From Hydrogenophaga sp. (GTDB lineage Bacteria > Pseudomonadota > Gammaproteobacteria > Burkholderiales > Burkholderiaceae_C), in NCBI RefSeq assembly GCF_011390835.1, contig NZ_JAABRQ010000003.1, positions 124,001 through 188,000 on the forward strand: a stretch of 64,000 nt of DNA, given 5' to 3'. The notes beneath the pieces are model-generated. The model saw only the letters and a list, made by a program, of their open reading frames with translations. It was not told the origin of the DNA and did not search any database. The position numbers and the translations under genes are program-made. Below are positions 1 to 9,962 of the stretch, piece after piece (the stretch's first letter is position 1; each line of letters opens with the position of its first letter).

Positions 1-1528
1 CGTCCAAAAGTCCACTGCCGCAAAAACCTGATGGCAAGCCTTGTGGATTGGTCGCGCAGTACCCCCCGGCCGGAAAGGCCCGGGCGCTGCTGACGACAAA
101 AGATTCCAGGGTGGACATCGGCAGGTCAGGGCGTGCTGCTGCGAGCAACGCCAACACACCAGCCACTTGCGGCGCCGCCATGCTGGTACCCGACAGCAAC
201 AGATCGGCATCGCTGGTCGCCACAGTCAATCCGGCATTGCCGGTGGAAACGATGTCACGAGGAGTGCCGGGTTGCTCCAGCAATATGGTGTTCAGACCGC
301 CTCCAGCCGCGCTGATCCGAACGCCCAAACCCACATTGGCGTAGTCGGCGTTGTCTCCTTCGCGGGTGTGCGCCGTCACAGCAAAGACACCGAGGCAATT
401 GGCGGGGACCGAGATCAAGGTGTTGCCATCGTTGCCTGCCGACGCCACGATGCTGACATCGCGCGACCGAACCTCGTCAATGACGCTCTGGATCGTGCTG
501 GTGCATGTGCCAGGCAGACCCAGGCTCATGTTGAGAATGCGCGCTGGGAATGGGTTCAGCGACAGGTTGGGCACCGCCAGTCCCGCCGCCCAACGAGCGC
601 CTGTGAGGATGTCAGACACGTAGCCACCGCAGCGGCCGAGCACTCGCACAGGCAATATCTTGGCGCCAAATGCCACGCCCAGGCCGCTCTGGTTGTTGTT
701 GCCCACAGCGCCAGCCAAGCCTGCCACATGACTCCCGTGCCAGGTGCTTTCAGGGGTCACCTGGTCACAAAACCCATCATCAACATCCGCCTGTGTCACC
801 CAGTCTCCCGGATCCAGTGCAATCGAATCACGGGCATTGCCGTCGTTGGCCGTCCAATACGCATTCCCGCCGTAACTGGCTGGGTCATCAGCACTCACAA
901 AATCGTAACCAGGCAATACGTTGGGCAACAGATCAGCATGCGTGACATAGCCACCATCCAGGATCGCAATCACCACACCACTGCCCGTGCTGCGGTCCCA
1001 TGCGGTGTTGACGTTCAGACCCCCGGGAATGACGCTGGACGGCTGCAGATGCCATTGATCACGGCCCGTGAAATAAGGATCGTTGGGCACCAGGTGCGGC
1101 TTGGCGCGCTGGTCGATCATGACGTCGAGCACGGCGGGATCGGCTTGCAGACGCTGCATCATCGCCCTGGCCTCTGCAACCGAGACCGGCTGCTCCAGCG
1201 TGGCCACGTGCAGGCTGGGCGAGACCGACTTGAGGTAGTGCATCTTGCGCTCGCCGGCCAGACTCGCGCTGCGCGTCACCTGGACCGCAGCCTGGGCGTG
1301 TTCGGTGTCGCCGGCAGCAGCGGCCGCGGCGCCCATTTTGATGCCCGTGCGGTAGCGAATGAGCAATCGCTGCACGCTCGCGGGCTCGGCCACCGAGGTG
1401 ACGGCCACCGCACCGCTGGGCACCTTGCCAGTCTTAGGAGCGGCGACGGCACCCAGGCATACGCCCAACAGCGCGGCCACCAGCAGAGACCGGAGGTGGG
1501 GCGATGAGTGCAGCGGTGTTGGGGTCAT
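1..1528 (-). CDS. S8 family serine peptidase (subtilase), C-terminus beyond window edge
   Basis: Reverse-strand translation from ATG at 1528 (MTPTPLHSSPHLRSLLVAALLGVCLGAVAAP...) gives a signal peptide, an I9-like propeptide, VVIAILDGGYVTHADL (Asp region), STWHGSHVAG (His motif) and LLLSGTSMAAPQVAG (Ser motif). Absent from the ORF track because it is open at the edge. Confidence 0.93.
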   Translation of the reverse strand, partial: MTPTPLHSSPHLRSLLVAALLGVCLGAVAAPKTGKVPSGAVAVTSVAEPASVQRLLIRYRTGIKMGAAAAAAGDTEHAQAAVQVTRSASLAGERKMHYLKSVSPSLHVATLEQPVSVAEARAMMQRLQADPAVLDVMIDQRAKPHLVPNDPYFTGRDQWHLQPSSVIPGGLNVNTAWDRSTGSGVVIAILDGGYVTHADLLPNVLPGYDFVSADDPASYGGNAYWTANDGNARDSIALDPGDWVTQADVDDGFCDQVTPESTWHGSHVAGLAGAVGNNNQSGLGVAFGAKILPVRVLGRCGGYVSDILTGARWAAGLAVPNLSLNPFPARILNMSLGLPGTCTSTIQSVIDEVRSRDVSIVASAGNDGNTLISVPANCLGVFAVTAHTREGDNADYANVGLGVRISAAGGGLNTILLEQPGTPRDIVSTGNAGLTVATSDADLLLSGTSMAAPQVAGVLALLAAARPDLPMSTLESFVVSSARAFPAGGYCATNPQGLPSGFCGSGLLD

Positions 1529-1593
1529 GGAGATTCCGAGGCTGTCTTCAAGAGAAGGAAACGGCAGGTGGAATCTAAGCATTTTCCAAACGC

Positions 1594-2004
1594 TCACTGC
1601 CGACGAATCAGCACGTCGGCCTCGACATCCCGCACCGCCGCCCAGGTGAGCCACCTGGCGCGCAACACCGCCATATCGACCGGTCCGCTCACCACATAAA
1701 CATGCAGAGTGGGCGAGACGCTCGACACCAGGCGCACGCAGGCGCCAGCGAGCGTCTGCAGTTGCTCAATCACCGCGGGCGCATCGGCCACCGTGGCCTG
1801 GCGAAAACTCACCAGCACGCGCTGGCCGGCAGCCGTAGGTGACGCGGCACCGCAGCGCGGCGATGAGACCACTGGCTGCCCACAGGCGGCGAGCGACAGG
1901 GCAACCATCAACGCTCCGCCAGCCACCACCACCCGGCGACGCAGGCTGGCCAACACGGCACCTGCTCGTTCTGCCGTTGGCGGAGGAACACGAAGTAGCT
2001 TCAT
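1594..2004 (-). CDS. Small lipoprotein resembling a stand-alone subtilase propeptide/inhibitor
   Basis: Start set at MKLLRVPPP (2004); lipobox LSLAAC. C-terminal part (RVLVSFRQ...SSVSPTLHVYVVSGPVDMAVLRARW...AVRDVEADVLIRRQ) resembles the propeptide of the downstream subtilase (KSVSPSLHVATLEQPVSVAEARAMMQ...AVLDVMIDQRAKP). Confidence 0.7.
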   Translation of the reverse strand: MKLLRVPPPTAERAGAVLASLRRRVVVAGGALMVALSLAACGQPVVSSPRCGAASPTAAGQRVLVSFRQATVADAPAVIEQLQTLAGACVRLVSSVSPTLHVYVVSGPVDMAVLRARWLTWAAVRDVEADVLIRRQ

Positions 2005-2086
2005 GAATGCTGACTGAACCATGTCTGCATGATGCCTGATCCCGAGCGAAGCGCATGGTTGCTCAGGCAAAGCCTGGGTAAAGCCG

Positions 2087-3307
2087 TCAGCTGGCGGCCT
2101 GTGCACCGTCGGAGCGCTGCAACAGCGCGTACCAGCCCATCACCGGCTGCCGCTGGTCTTCGCGAATCGCCGCTGCCCACAGGGCGCGCACGCTGAGCCC
2201 GCAAGACGTGGCCAGCCGCTCGATGGCGGCGCGGCCGTGGGCGTAGCGCAGGCTGGGCCTCAGCTGCAAGTCGTGCCCCGGATCGGCCTGCTCGACGCTG
2301 AAGGCCAGGATGCCGCCGGGCGCCAGGCGCTGAGCTGCGGCGGGCAACGCGTCATCCAGCGCGCCCACGTAAATGAACACATCCGCCGCCACGATCAGGT
2401 CGGCGAGCGACTCACTCGCTGTGAGGAACGGCAGCAAATCGGCGTGATGCACACGCCGGTAGTCGCCGCTGGCGGTCGCCTGCTCGACCATGACGCGCGA
2501 CACATCCACACCGTCCACCGCGTCGCACACGGGCGCGAGCAGCTGGCCACACAGGCCGCTGCCACAACCCAGGTCCAGCGCCAGCGGCCAACGGCGGCCT
2601 TCGGCCAGGATCGGCGCGAGCAAGCGGCTGTGAGCCTGGTACTTGAGGTCTTGCAGCAGGTGCTGTTGGAAATCGGGCGCGTAGTCATCAAACAGCGACT
2701 CGACATAAGCGCGTGGCGGATGCGGCGGCACCGGCTCACCCGACCGCACCGAGGCCAGGTAGAAGCGGTGCAGCTCAGGATGGCCGCCATGCACCAGCGC
2801 CTGATCAAAAGCGGCTGCCGCCTCGGTCAACCGGCCGGCCTCGCGCATCAGGTTGCCGCGCAGGCTCCAGGCCTCGGCCAAGGAGGCGTCCGCCGCCAGC
2901 GCCTGGTCAACGGCGGCCAACGCAGCGCCCGGTCGTTCGAGGCGCATCTGGCAATCGGCCAGCGCGAGACACAGGGCGCCGTCTCTCAAGCCCAAGGCGT
3001 GGGCACGCTGCAGCGATTCGGTCGCAGCAGCCCACTGGCCCAGGGCCTGCTGCGCCAGCCCCATGGCGGCCCAGGCGTCGGCGTGGTCTGGGTCGACCTG
3101 CGCGGCGGCCTGCAACGTGGGCAAGGCCTCCTCCCAGCGCGCCAGCCGGCAAAGCGTGGCGCCGCGGTTGACCAGCAGCGAAGGGCGACCGGGCGAGTGC
3201 GCCAGCGCGGCATCGAAGTCAGCGAGAGCAGCTTCCAGGCGCCCGGCCTCGAAGTGCGCGTTTCCACTGACAAACAGGGTTCGGGCCTTGTCCAGCGGGT
3301 TGCTCAC
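2087..3307 (-). CDS. TPR-repeat protein with C-terminal SAM-dependent methyltransferase domain
   Basis: Multiple TPR motifs, then LALDLGCGSGLCGQLL (methyltransferase motif I). Confidence 0.85.
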   Translation of the reverse strand: MSNPLDKARTLFVSGNAHFEAGRLEAALADFDAALAHSPGRPSLLVNRGATLCRLARWEEALPTLQAAAQVDPDHADAWAAMGLAQQALGQWAAATESLQRAHALGLRDGALCLALADCQMRLERPGAALAAVDQALAADASLAEAWSLRGNLMREAGRLTEAAAAFDQALVHGGHPELHRFYLASVRSGEPVPPHPPRAYVESLFDDYAPDFQQHLLQDLKYQAHSRLLAPILAEGRRWPLALDLGCGSGLCGQLLAPVCDAVDGVDVSRVMVEQATASGDYRRVHHADLLPFLTASESLADLIVAADVFIYVGALDDALPAAAQRLAPGGILAFSVEQADPGHDLQLRPSLRYAHGRAAIERLATSCGLSVRALWAAAIREDQRQPVMGWYALLQRSDGAQAAS

Positions 3308-3330
3308 GTTGTCTCTCGGTTGCGCGGGGT

Positions 3331-4095
3331 TCAGACCTGGGAGAAGTCGGGCTTGCGCCGCTCCATGAAGGCGCCGAACGCTTCGCGGGCGGCGGGCTCG
3401 CGCAACATGCGACCAAAACTCTCGCCCTCTTCGGCCATCACCGCCATCACCTGCTGGGCCTGGCCTTTTTTCATAAGGCGCTTGGTCTCGATCAGGGAGC
3501 TCAGCGGCTTGACCGCGAGTTTGCGGGCCACGGCGTGCGCGTAGTTCGCAGCCTCACTCGGTGGCAAGACCCGGTTGACCAGCCCCACTTCCAGTGCCGC
3601 CTCGGCCATGAAGGGCTCGCCCAGCAGCAGGGCTTCTGCCGCACGGTGGTAGCCCAGCATCTGCGGCACCAGCAGGCTGGACGCTGCCTCGGGGCAGAGG
3701 CCCAGGTTGACGAAGGGCATGGAGAAGGCCGCGTTATCGCCGGCATAGACCAGATCGCAGTGCAACAACAGCGTGGTGCCGATGCCCACCGCCGGGCCGC
3801 ACACCGCCGCGATCGCTGGTTTGGGGAAGCCGGCGATGCCGCGCAGAAAGCGGAACACCGGCGAATCCCCGGTGGCCGGCGGGTTGTTCAGGAAATCGCC
3901 GATGTCGTTGCCAGCGCTGAAGGTGGTTTCGTTGCCCTGGAACACCACGCAGCGCACGTTGGCATCGGCCTCGGCCACCGCCAGCGCATCGGCCAGCGTC
4001 GCGTACATGGAGGCGGTGATGGAGTTTTTCTTGTCGGGGCGGTTGAAGGTCAGCGTGGTCACGCCGGCTTCGTTGTGGACGAGGATGTCGCTCAT
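3331..4095 (-). CDS. Enoyl-CoA hydratase/isomerase family protein
   Basis: Crotonase signatures FSAGNDIGDFL and AAVCGPAVGIGTTLLLHCDLVYA; start moved to MSDILVHNEAG (4095). Confidence 0.88.
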   Translation of the reverse strand: MSDILVHNEAGVTTLTFNRPDKKNSITASMYATLADALAVAEADANVRCVVFQGNETTFSAGNDIGDFLNNPPATGDSPVFRFLRGIAGFPKPAIAAVCGPAVGIGTTLLLHCDLVYAGDNAAFSMPFVNLGLCPEAASSLLVPQMLGYHRAAEALLLGEPFMAEAALEVGLVNRVLPPSEAANYAHAVARKLAVKPLSSLIETKRLMKKGQAQQVMAVMAEEGESFGRMLREPAAREAFGAFMERRKPDFSQV

Positions 4096-4319
4096 GTCGT
4101 GATCCGGTTGGGTGAAAGGAGAGTGCTGGGGCTGGATGCCCCTGATCTTCAGCACGATTGTCCACATCTTTGACGGCGCACGCCCTTTCAAAGGAGACAC
4201 GACACGACCCTCAAGCCCAGCGCGGATCTGTGTGCGCGCATCGAATCGGGGACAGCCTCGCTGCCTTTGCAGGCTGCGCTCGAGATGAACCGTTCGTCCC
4301 TTGAAGGAGGGGTTGCCCC

Positions 4320-5144
4320 TCAGGTCTTGTAGTAGACGACCTGGTGGCTGCTGGCGAGCAGGTGGCCGCCTTCACTCCAGAGCAAGGCGGCCTGGTCGAA
4401 GAAGCCGTTGCGAAACGCTTGCGCGCGCGCCTGACCCAGCACCCAGCCTTGGCCCAGTTCGGCCAGCGGTGCGGCGCCTGCGTGAAAGTACACCGTCATC
4501 GACACCGTGCCCACCGGCACTCGGGTGGCGCGGCGCAACCAGGCGCGAGGAAAAAAGACATCGGCCAATGCGGTGAGACTGCAAAAATCGAGCGCGCGTG
4601 GCACCGATTCACGCATCCACAGCCGGGTCTGGCTGTCGCTGCCGCCACCGTCCCAGTCGGCCGGAATACCGCCTTCGATGAAGCGCATCTGGTAGCGCCG
4701 CACCCATTCGACCTGCGGCAACTGGGTCGGATCCGGTACCGAGTCGGGCGCCGGCACGGCAGGCATGGGCTCGTCGTCCACGCTCCAGGTCTCACGCCTC
4801 GCCGCCGTCATGGCGGTGGCGGTCATCACCATCGCCGGTGCACCGCTGGCATCGGGCTGCGTGATCTCGACTACCCAGTGCTGCGTGGACCGGTTGGTGC
4901 GCACGGGCCGCGCGGTCACGTCAAACAGTCCATCGGCCAGCGCCGCACAAAAGTTCACCGTCAACGCCACCGGCTCACCCAGCAGCGCCGGATGTTGCAG
5001 TATGCCGTTGAGGGCGGTGGCCGCCGTCACACCGCCAAACGGTCCGACCATGTTGGCGTAGGCCGGCGAGGTGCTGCCGGTGTATTTGCCCTCAGCGGTT
5101 GGCGTGAGTGCGATGGCTTGGTCGAATGCGTGTTGCATGTTCAT
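4320..5144 (-). CDS. Acyl-CoA thioesterase family protein (TesB-like double hotdog)
   Basis: 274 aa; YANMVGPFGGVTAATALNGILQHPALLGEPVALTVNFCAAL is typical of the family; located in a beta-oxidation block. Confidence 0.75.
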   Translation of the reverse strand: MNMQHAFDQAIALTPTAEGKYTGSTSPAYANMVGPFGGVTAATALNGILQHPALLGEPVALTVNFCAALADGLFDVTARPVRTNRSTQHWVVEITQPDASGAPAMVMTATAMTAARRETWSVDDEPMPAVPAPDSVPDPTQLPQVEWVRRYQMRFIEGGIPADWDGGGSDSQTRLWMRESVPRALDFCSLTALADVFFPRAWLRRATRVPVGTVSMTVYFHAGAAPLAELGQGWVLGQARAQAFRNGFFDQAALLWSEGGHLLASSHQVVYYKT

Positions 5145-5221
5145 GGCCCTCAGTGTGCCGAAGGGCGTCGATCAAACACTGTCTGAACCGCGACAACCGA
5201 TCAGGGCTGAAGTGCCCCACG

Positions 5222-5305
5222 CCAGGGCACCGCGGAACCGGCTTTGCCGGGCCGCCAGTGCCGCACCCTCTTTGGCGGGTGACGGCGAAGCTGGCGCGGG
5301 GGCGG
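5222..5305 (+). repeat. GC-rich intergenic repeat, copy 1
   Basis: caccgcggaaccggctttgccgggccgccagtgccgcaccctc...gcgggtgacggcg...gcgcgggggcgggtg. Confidence 0.65.
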
Positions 5306-5309
5306 GTGT

Positions 5310-6515
5310 TTACACACGCTCAAAGATCCCCGCGGCCCCCTGCCCCATGCCCACACACATCGTCACCATGCCGTAGCGCTTCTGCGTGCGCTGCAAAGCA
5401 TGCACCACCGTGGCCGAGCGGATCGCACCAGTCGCGCCCAGCGGGTGACCCAGCGCGATCGCACCGCCCATGGGGTTGACTTTGGCCGGGTCCAGACCCA
5501 AGGTGTTCATGACGGCCAGTGACTGTGCGGCAAAGGCTTCGTTCAACTCGACCCAGTCCATGTCCTCCAGCTTCAGGCCGGCGTTTTTCAGCGCGGCAGG
5601 AATGGCTTCGATGGGGCCAATGCCCATGATGTGCGGCGGCACACCGCGGCTGGCGTAGCTGACGAAACGGGCCAGCGGCTTCAGGTTGTAGCGCTTCAGC
5701 GCAGCCTCGCTCACCAGGATCAGCGCGCCCGCACCATCGCTGGTCTGCGAGCTGTTGCCGGCGGTGACCGAGCCGCGTGCCGCGAACACGGTGCGCAATT
5801 TGGCCAGACCTTCCAATGTGGTGTCGGGCCGGGCGCCTTCGTCCAGGCTGACGGTGCGCGTGCTGGTGCTGACTTCCGCGGTCTCCAGGTTCACGCTGCG
5901 TTCGGTCACGTCCACCGGCGTCATCTCGGCGGCGAAGTCACCCGCCTTCATGGCCGCCACCGCGCGGGCGTGCGATTGCACGGCAAAGGCATCCTGCGCG
6001 TCGCGGCTCACCTTCCACTGCTGCGCCACCCTCTCGGCCGTCAGGCCCATGCCATAGGCGATGCCATAGCTCTCGACGTCATCGGTGTTGACGAAGATGG
6101 TGGGCGAGAGGCTGGGCGAGTTGCCCATCATCGGCACCATGCTCATGCTCTCGGTGCCGGCGGCGATTATCACATCGGCCTCGCCGACGCGGATGCGGTC
6201 GGCTGCCATCTGCACGGCAGACAGGCCCGAAGCGCAGAAGCGGTTCACCGTGATGCCGCCCACGGTATTGGGCAGGCCCGCCAGGATGGCGCCAATACGC
6301 GCCACGTTCAGGCCCTGCTGGGCCTCGGGGATGGCGCAGCCGCAGATCACGTCTTCAATGGCCTTGGAATCGAGGCCGGGCGCTTGCGCCAGCGCCGAAC
6401 GCAGGGCCAAGGCGAGCAGCTCGTCGGGCCGCAGGTGTTTGAAGGAGCCTTTGTGCGAGCGGCCAATGGGCGTGCGCGTGGCGGCAACGATGTAGGCGTC
6501 TTGAATCTGTTTCAT
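5310..6515 (-). CDS. Acetyl-CoA C-acyltransferase (thiolase)
   Basis: VNRFCASGLSAVQMA active-site Cys motif, NPMGGAIALGHPLGATGAI, and C-terminal CVGMGQGAAGIFE. Confidence 0.95.
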   Translation of the reverse strand: MKQIQDAYIVAATRTPIGRSHKGSFKHLRPDELLALALRSALAQAPGLDSKAIEDVICGCAIPEAQQGLNVARIGAILAGLPNTVGGITVNRFCASGLSAVQMAADRIRVGEADVIIAAGTESMSMVPMMGNSPSLSPTIFVNTDDVESYGIAYGMGLTAERVAQQWKVSRDAQDAFAVQSHARAVAAMKAGDFAAEMTPVDVTERSVNLETAEVSTSTRTVSLDEGARPDTTLEGLAKLRTVFAARGSVTAGNSSQTSDGAGALILVSEAALKRYNLKPLARFVSYASRGVPPHIMGIGPIEAIPAALKNAGLKLEDMDWVELNEAFAAQSLAVMNTLGLDPAKVNPMGGAIALGHPLGATGAIRSATVVHALQRTQKRYGMVTMCVGMGQGAAGIFERV

Positions 6516-6579
6516 GGCAAATGCCTCGTGGTGTCAGCTGCGTTCGGTGAGTTGCAGCACGTGTCATATAGAAAAAGGT

Positions 6580-7290
6580 TCAGGCTTGAGCCGTGCCCAG
6601 GCGCTTCCAGTCGGCGATGTCTTTTTCGACGGCAGATGGCATGGCCGACATCACCGGCGCGCGCAGGCGCTGCTTGGTGGCGCTGAACGAGGCTGGGTGT
6701 GCTTTCTTCAAGCGCTCCACATGCGCCTGCACCGCCTCAGCCAGCGCCTCGGGCGCCACCGCTTCGTCCAGCAGGCCGGCGCGCACGGCGTCTTCCCCGG
6801 CGTAAGGCGATGCCGTGCCGACCAGGTGCAGGTGCGGCGTGGTCACGCGTTGGCGAATCGTCTCCAGCGCAAAGTACGGCAGCGTCATGCCGATCAGCAC
6901 CTCGTTGGCCTGGAACGTGGCACCGGCCTTCAGGCCAATGCGCACATCCGCGCACTGCAGCAGAAACAGGCCCATGGCCACCGCGTGGCCCGAGCAAGCG
7001 GCGATCACCGGGTGCGGGTACGACAGCACCCGCTGCGCCAGCTGTGCGCCTCCGGTCAGCATCTGAAACGTCACCTTGGGGTCGCCCGCCTTGAACACGC
7101 CCAGATCAAAGCCGCCGGAAAATACGCCCTGCCGCCCGGTCAGCACCACGATGGCTTTGTCCGCTTCGGCGCGGTCGAACGCCGCATTCAAGGCCGCCTG
7201 CATCGCCGGGCTCATGGCGTTGGCCTTGCCATCGTCCATGGTCAAGGTGGCCACGCCGTCGGCAAAAGCGTAAGAAACCAGATCAGTCAT
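6580..7290 (-). CDS. Crotonase/enoyl-CoA hydratase family protein
   Basis: FSGGFDLGVFKAG and AACSGHAVAMGLFLLQCADVRIG crotonase motifs. Confidence 0.88.
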   Translation of the reverse strand: MTDLVSYAFADGVATLTMDDGKANAMSPAMQAALNAAFDRAEADKAIVVLTGRQGVFSGGFDLGVFKAGDPKVTFQMLTGGAQLAQRVLSYPHPVIAACSGHAVAMGLFLLQCADVRIGLKAGATFQANEVLIGMTLPYFALETIRQRVTTPHLHLVGTASPYAGEDAVRAGLLDEAVAPEALAEAVQAHVERLKKAHPASFSATKQRLRAPVMSAMPSAVEKDIADWKRLGTAQA

Positions 7291-7346
7291 GTGTGTCTTT
7301 CCAAATCAGTCTAGCCAAGGCGCCATCCGGCGCGATGTATCCCAAA

Positions 7347-7432
7347 CCCAGGATGCCTCGGAGCCGGCTCCGCCGGGCCGCCAGCATCGCCCCTTGAGGG
7401 GGTGACGCGCTGCAAGCGAGGCGTGGGGGTGG
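7347..7432 (+). repeat. GC-rich intergenic repeat, copy 2
   Basis: cccaggatgcctcggagccggctccgccgggccgccagcatcgccccttgagggggtgacgcg...ggcgtgggggtgg. Confidence 0.7.
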
Positions 7433-7433
7433 G

Positions 7434-9833
7434 TCAATTTCGGACGGGTTTGCCTGTGTTCAACATCCCCAGAATCCGCTCCTGCGTCTTCGGGTGCACG
7501 ATCAAGGAACAAAACGCCTGGCGCTCCAGCGTCATCAGGTATTCCTCGTTCACCAGCGTGCCCGGGTCGACGTCGCCGCCGGTGACCACGTTCGCGATCA
7601 GGGACGCGATGTGGAAGTCGTGCTCGCTGATGAAACCACCGTCGCGCATGTTGACCAGGCTGCCCAGGATGGTGGCCTTGCCGTCCCGCCCGGCCACCGG
7701 GAACAGACGCTGGTGCGGCGCGCGGTAGCCGCTGGCAAACATGGCTTTCGCTTCACTGAGCGCCACGAACAGCAGCTCGTCCTTGTGCGGCACGATCAGG
7801 TCGCTGTGCAACACATAGCCCAGCTGGCGTGACTCGATGGCGCTTGTGCCCACCTTGGCCATGGCCGCGGCGGTGAAGCCTTCCGTGAGGAACGGCAACA
7901 GGTCTTTGCCGGTGGAGGTTTCCGCGTTTTCGGCGGCGCGACGCGCAATGTAGGTGAGGCCACCTGCTCCCGGCACCAGGCCCACGCCCACTTCCACCAG
8001 ACCGATGTAGCTCTCCATGTGCACCACGCGGCGCGCGCTGTACACCGCGAGCTCGCAGCCTCCGCCCAGTGCCAGGCCGCGTACTGCCGAAACGACCGGC
8101 ACGCTGGCGTAACGCAGGCGCAGCATGGTCTGCTGCATGAAACCTTCGGCGTCTTCGATGGCGGCCACACCCACGGCCATGAAGGCCGGCAGCATGGCCT
8201 GCAAATCAGCGCCAGCGCTGAAGGGCTCGTCACCCGACCAGATAACCAGGCCCTGGTACTCCTTCTCCGCCAGCTCAATGGCCGTCATCAGGCCCTCACA
8301 GACCTCGGGGCTGATGGCGTGCATCTTGGTCTTGATGCTGGCGATCAGGACCTCGTTGTCCAGCGTCCAGACACGGATCGAATCGCTCTCCTCGATGGTC
8401 GTGCCGGCCATCTGAAACTTCGGTCCGGCTTCGCCCAGCAGCAACTCGGGGAAGTGCTGGCGCTGGCACACCGGCAGGTCGCGGCGCGGATCGAAGGCAT
8501 TTTTCGATGGGTTCCACGAGCCTTGCTCGGTGTGCACGCCACCGGCCTCAGCCACAGGCCCCTTGAACACCCAGTCGGGCAGGGGCGCCTTGCAAAGCGC
8601 CTTGCCGGCATCGATGTCCTCCTGGACCATCTTCGCCACGTCCAGCCAACCGGCTTCCTGCCAGAGCTCAAACGGGCCCTGCTTCATGCCAAAGCCCCAG
8701 CGCATGGCCTGGTCCACATCTCGCGCAGTATCGGCGATGTCAGCCAGGTGCACGGCAGCGTAGTGGAAACCATTGCGCAGAATCGCCCAGAGGAACTGGC
8801 CCTGTGGGCCTTCGGCGCCGCGAAGCAGGCGCAGGCGCTCGGCCGCGGGGCGCTTGAGCATGCGGCCGTAGACCTCGTCGGCCTTGGCTCCGGCAGGCAC
8901 GTACTCGCCGCTCTCACCGTCGTAACGCAGGATGTCGCGCCCCACCTTCTTGAAGAAGCCGGCCTTGGCCTTCTGGCCCAGGTGGCCGGCCTCGATCAGC
9001 GCTTTCAAGACGGGCGGCGTACCAAAGCTCTCGTAAAACGGGTCGGTCTTCAGCGACAGGTTGTCCTGCAGCGTCTTGATCACGTGCGCCATGGTGTCCA
9101 GGCCCACCACATCGGCGGTTCGGAAGGTACCGCTGCTGGCGCGCCCAAGGCGCTTGCCGGTGAGGTCGTCGACCACATCAAATGTAAGGCCGAAGTTTTC
9201 CACCTCCTTCATCGTCGCCAGCATGCCGGCGATGCCGATGCGGTTAGCCACGAAGTTGGGCGTGTCCTTGGCGCGCACCACGCCTTTGCCCAGACCACTG
9301 GTGACGAAGGCCTCCAACTGGTCGAGGATGACGGGTTCGGTCGTGGGGGTGTTGATCAGCTCCACCAGCGTCATGTATCGCGGTGGATTGAAAAAATGGA
9401 TGCCGCAAAAGCGCGGTTTGACCGCTTCGGGCAAGCCTTCGCTCAGCTTCGTGATCGACAGGCCCGAGGTGTTGCTGGCCACGATGGCATGGTCGGCCAC
9501 GAAAGGCGCGATCTTTTTGTAGAGATCGAGCTTCCAGTCCATGCGTTCGGCAATGGCCTCAATGATGAGGTCGCAGCCGCGCAGCAGTTCGAGATTATCT
9601 TCGTAGTTGGCCTGGCCGATCAAACTGGCGTCACTCGCCACACCCAACGGCGAGGGTTTGAGCTTCTTCAAGCCGTCGACCGCGCGGGTGACGATACCGT
9701 TCTTCGGGCCTTCTTTGGCGGGCAGGTCAAACAGCACCACCGGCACCTTGACGTTGACCAGGTGGGCCGCGATCTGCGCGCCCATCACACCGGCACCGAG
9801 CACGGCGACTTTCTTGACTTGGAATCGGTTCAT
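7434..9833 (-). CDS. 3-hydroxyacyl-CoA dehydrogenase / enoyl-CoA hydratase multifunctional protein (dehydrogenase domain first)
   Basis: VAVLGAGVMGAQIAAHLVN Rossmann start, HFFNPPRYMTLVEL HAD motif, then a C-terminal crotonase region (FSAGADLQAMLPA, RGLALGGGCELA). Confidence 0.93.
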   Translation of the reverse strand: MNRFQVKKVAVLGAGVMGAQIAAHLVNVKVPVVLFDLPAKEGPKNGIVTRAVDGLKKLKPSPLGVASDASLIGQANYEDNLELLRGCDLIIEAIAERMDWKLDLYKKIAPFVADHAIVASNTSGLSITKLSEGLPEAVKPRFCGIHFFNPPRYMTLVELINTPTTEPVILDQLEAFVTSGLGKGVVRAKDTPNFVANRIGIAGMLATMKEVENFGLTFDVVDDLTGKRLGRASSGTFRTADVVGLDTMAHVIKTLQDNLSLKTDPFYESFGTPPVLKALIEAGHLGQKAKAGFFKKVGRDILRYDGESGEYVPAGAKADEVYGRMLKRPAAERLRLLRGAEGPQGQFLWAILRNGFHYAAVHLADIADTARDVDQAMRWGFGMKQGPFELWQEAGWLDVAKMVQEDIDAGKALCKAPLPDWVFKGPVAEAGGVHTEQGSWNPSKNAFDPRRDLPVCQRQHFPELLLGEAGPKFQMAGTTIEESDSIRVWTLDNEVLIASIKTKMHAISPEVCEGLMTAIELAEKEYQGLVIWSGDEPFSAGADLQAMLPAFMAVGVAAIEDAEGFMQQTMLRLRYASVPVVSAVRGLALGGGCELAVYSARRVVHMESYIGLVEVGVGLVPGAGGLTYIARRAAENAETSTGKDLLPFLTEGFTAAAMAKVGTSAIESRQLGYVLHSDLIVPHKDELLFVALSEAKAMFASGYRAPHQRLFPVAGRDGKATILGSLVNMRDGGFISEHDFHIASLIANVVTGGDVDPGTLVNEEYLMTLERQAFCSLIVHPKTQERILGMLNTGKPVRN

Positions 9834-9880
9834 GGATCAGATTTCTTTCAACGCTGTGGGGCGCGTGAAGGGTAGTAGTT

Positions 9881-9960
9881 CAAAGATGCCGCGGAGTCGG
9901 CTTTGCCGGGCCACTGGCATCGACCCCCTTGAGGGGGTCGCGCGGAGCGCGGCGGGGATG
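9881..9960 (+). repeat. GC-rich intergenic repeat, copy 3
   Basis: caaagatgccgcggagtcggctttgccgggccactggcatcgacccccttgagggggtcgcgcggagcgcggcgggg. Confidence 0.7.
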
Positions 9961-9962
9961 AC

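Noticed and set aside
41-1507. 488-aa plus-strand ORF
   Set aside because: Antisense of a clear subtilase on the minus strand; low-complexity, no family features.
8019-9875. 618-aa plus-strand ORF
   Set aside because: Antisense of the multifunctional HAD/ECH gene; His/Gln/Arg-rich translation typical of a GC-rich shadow frame.
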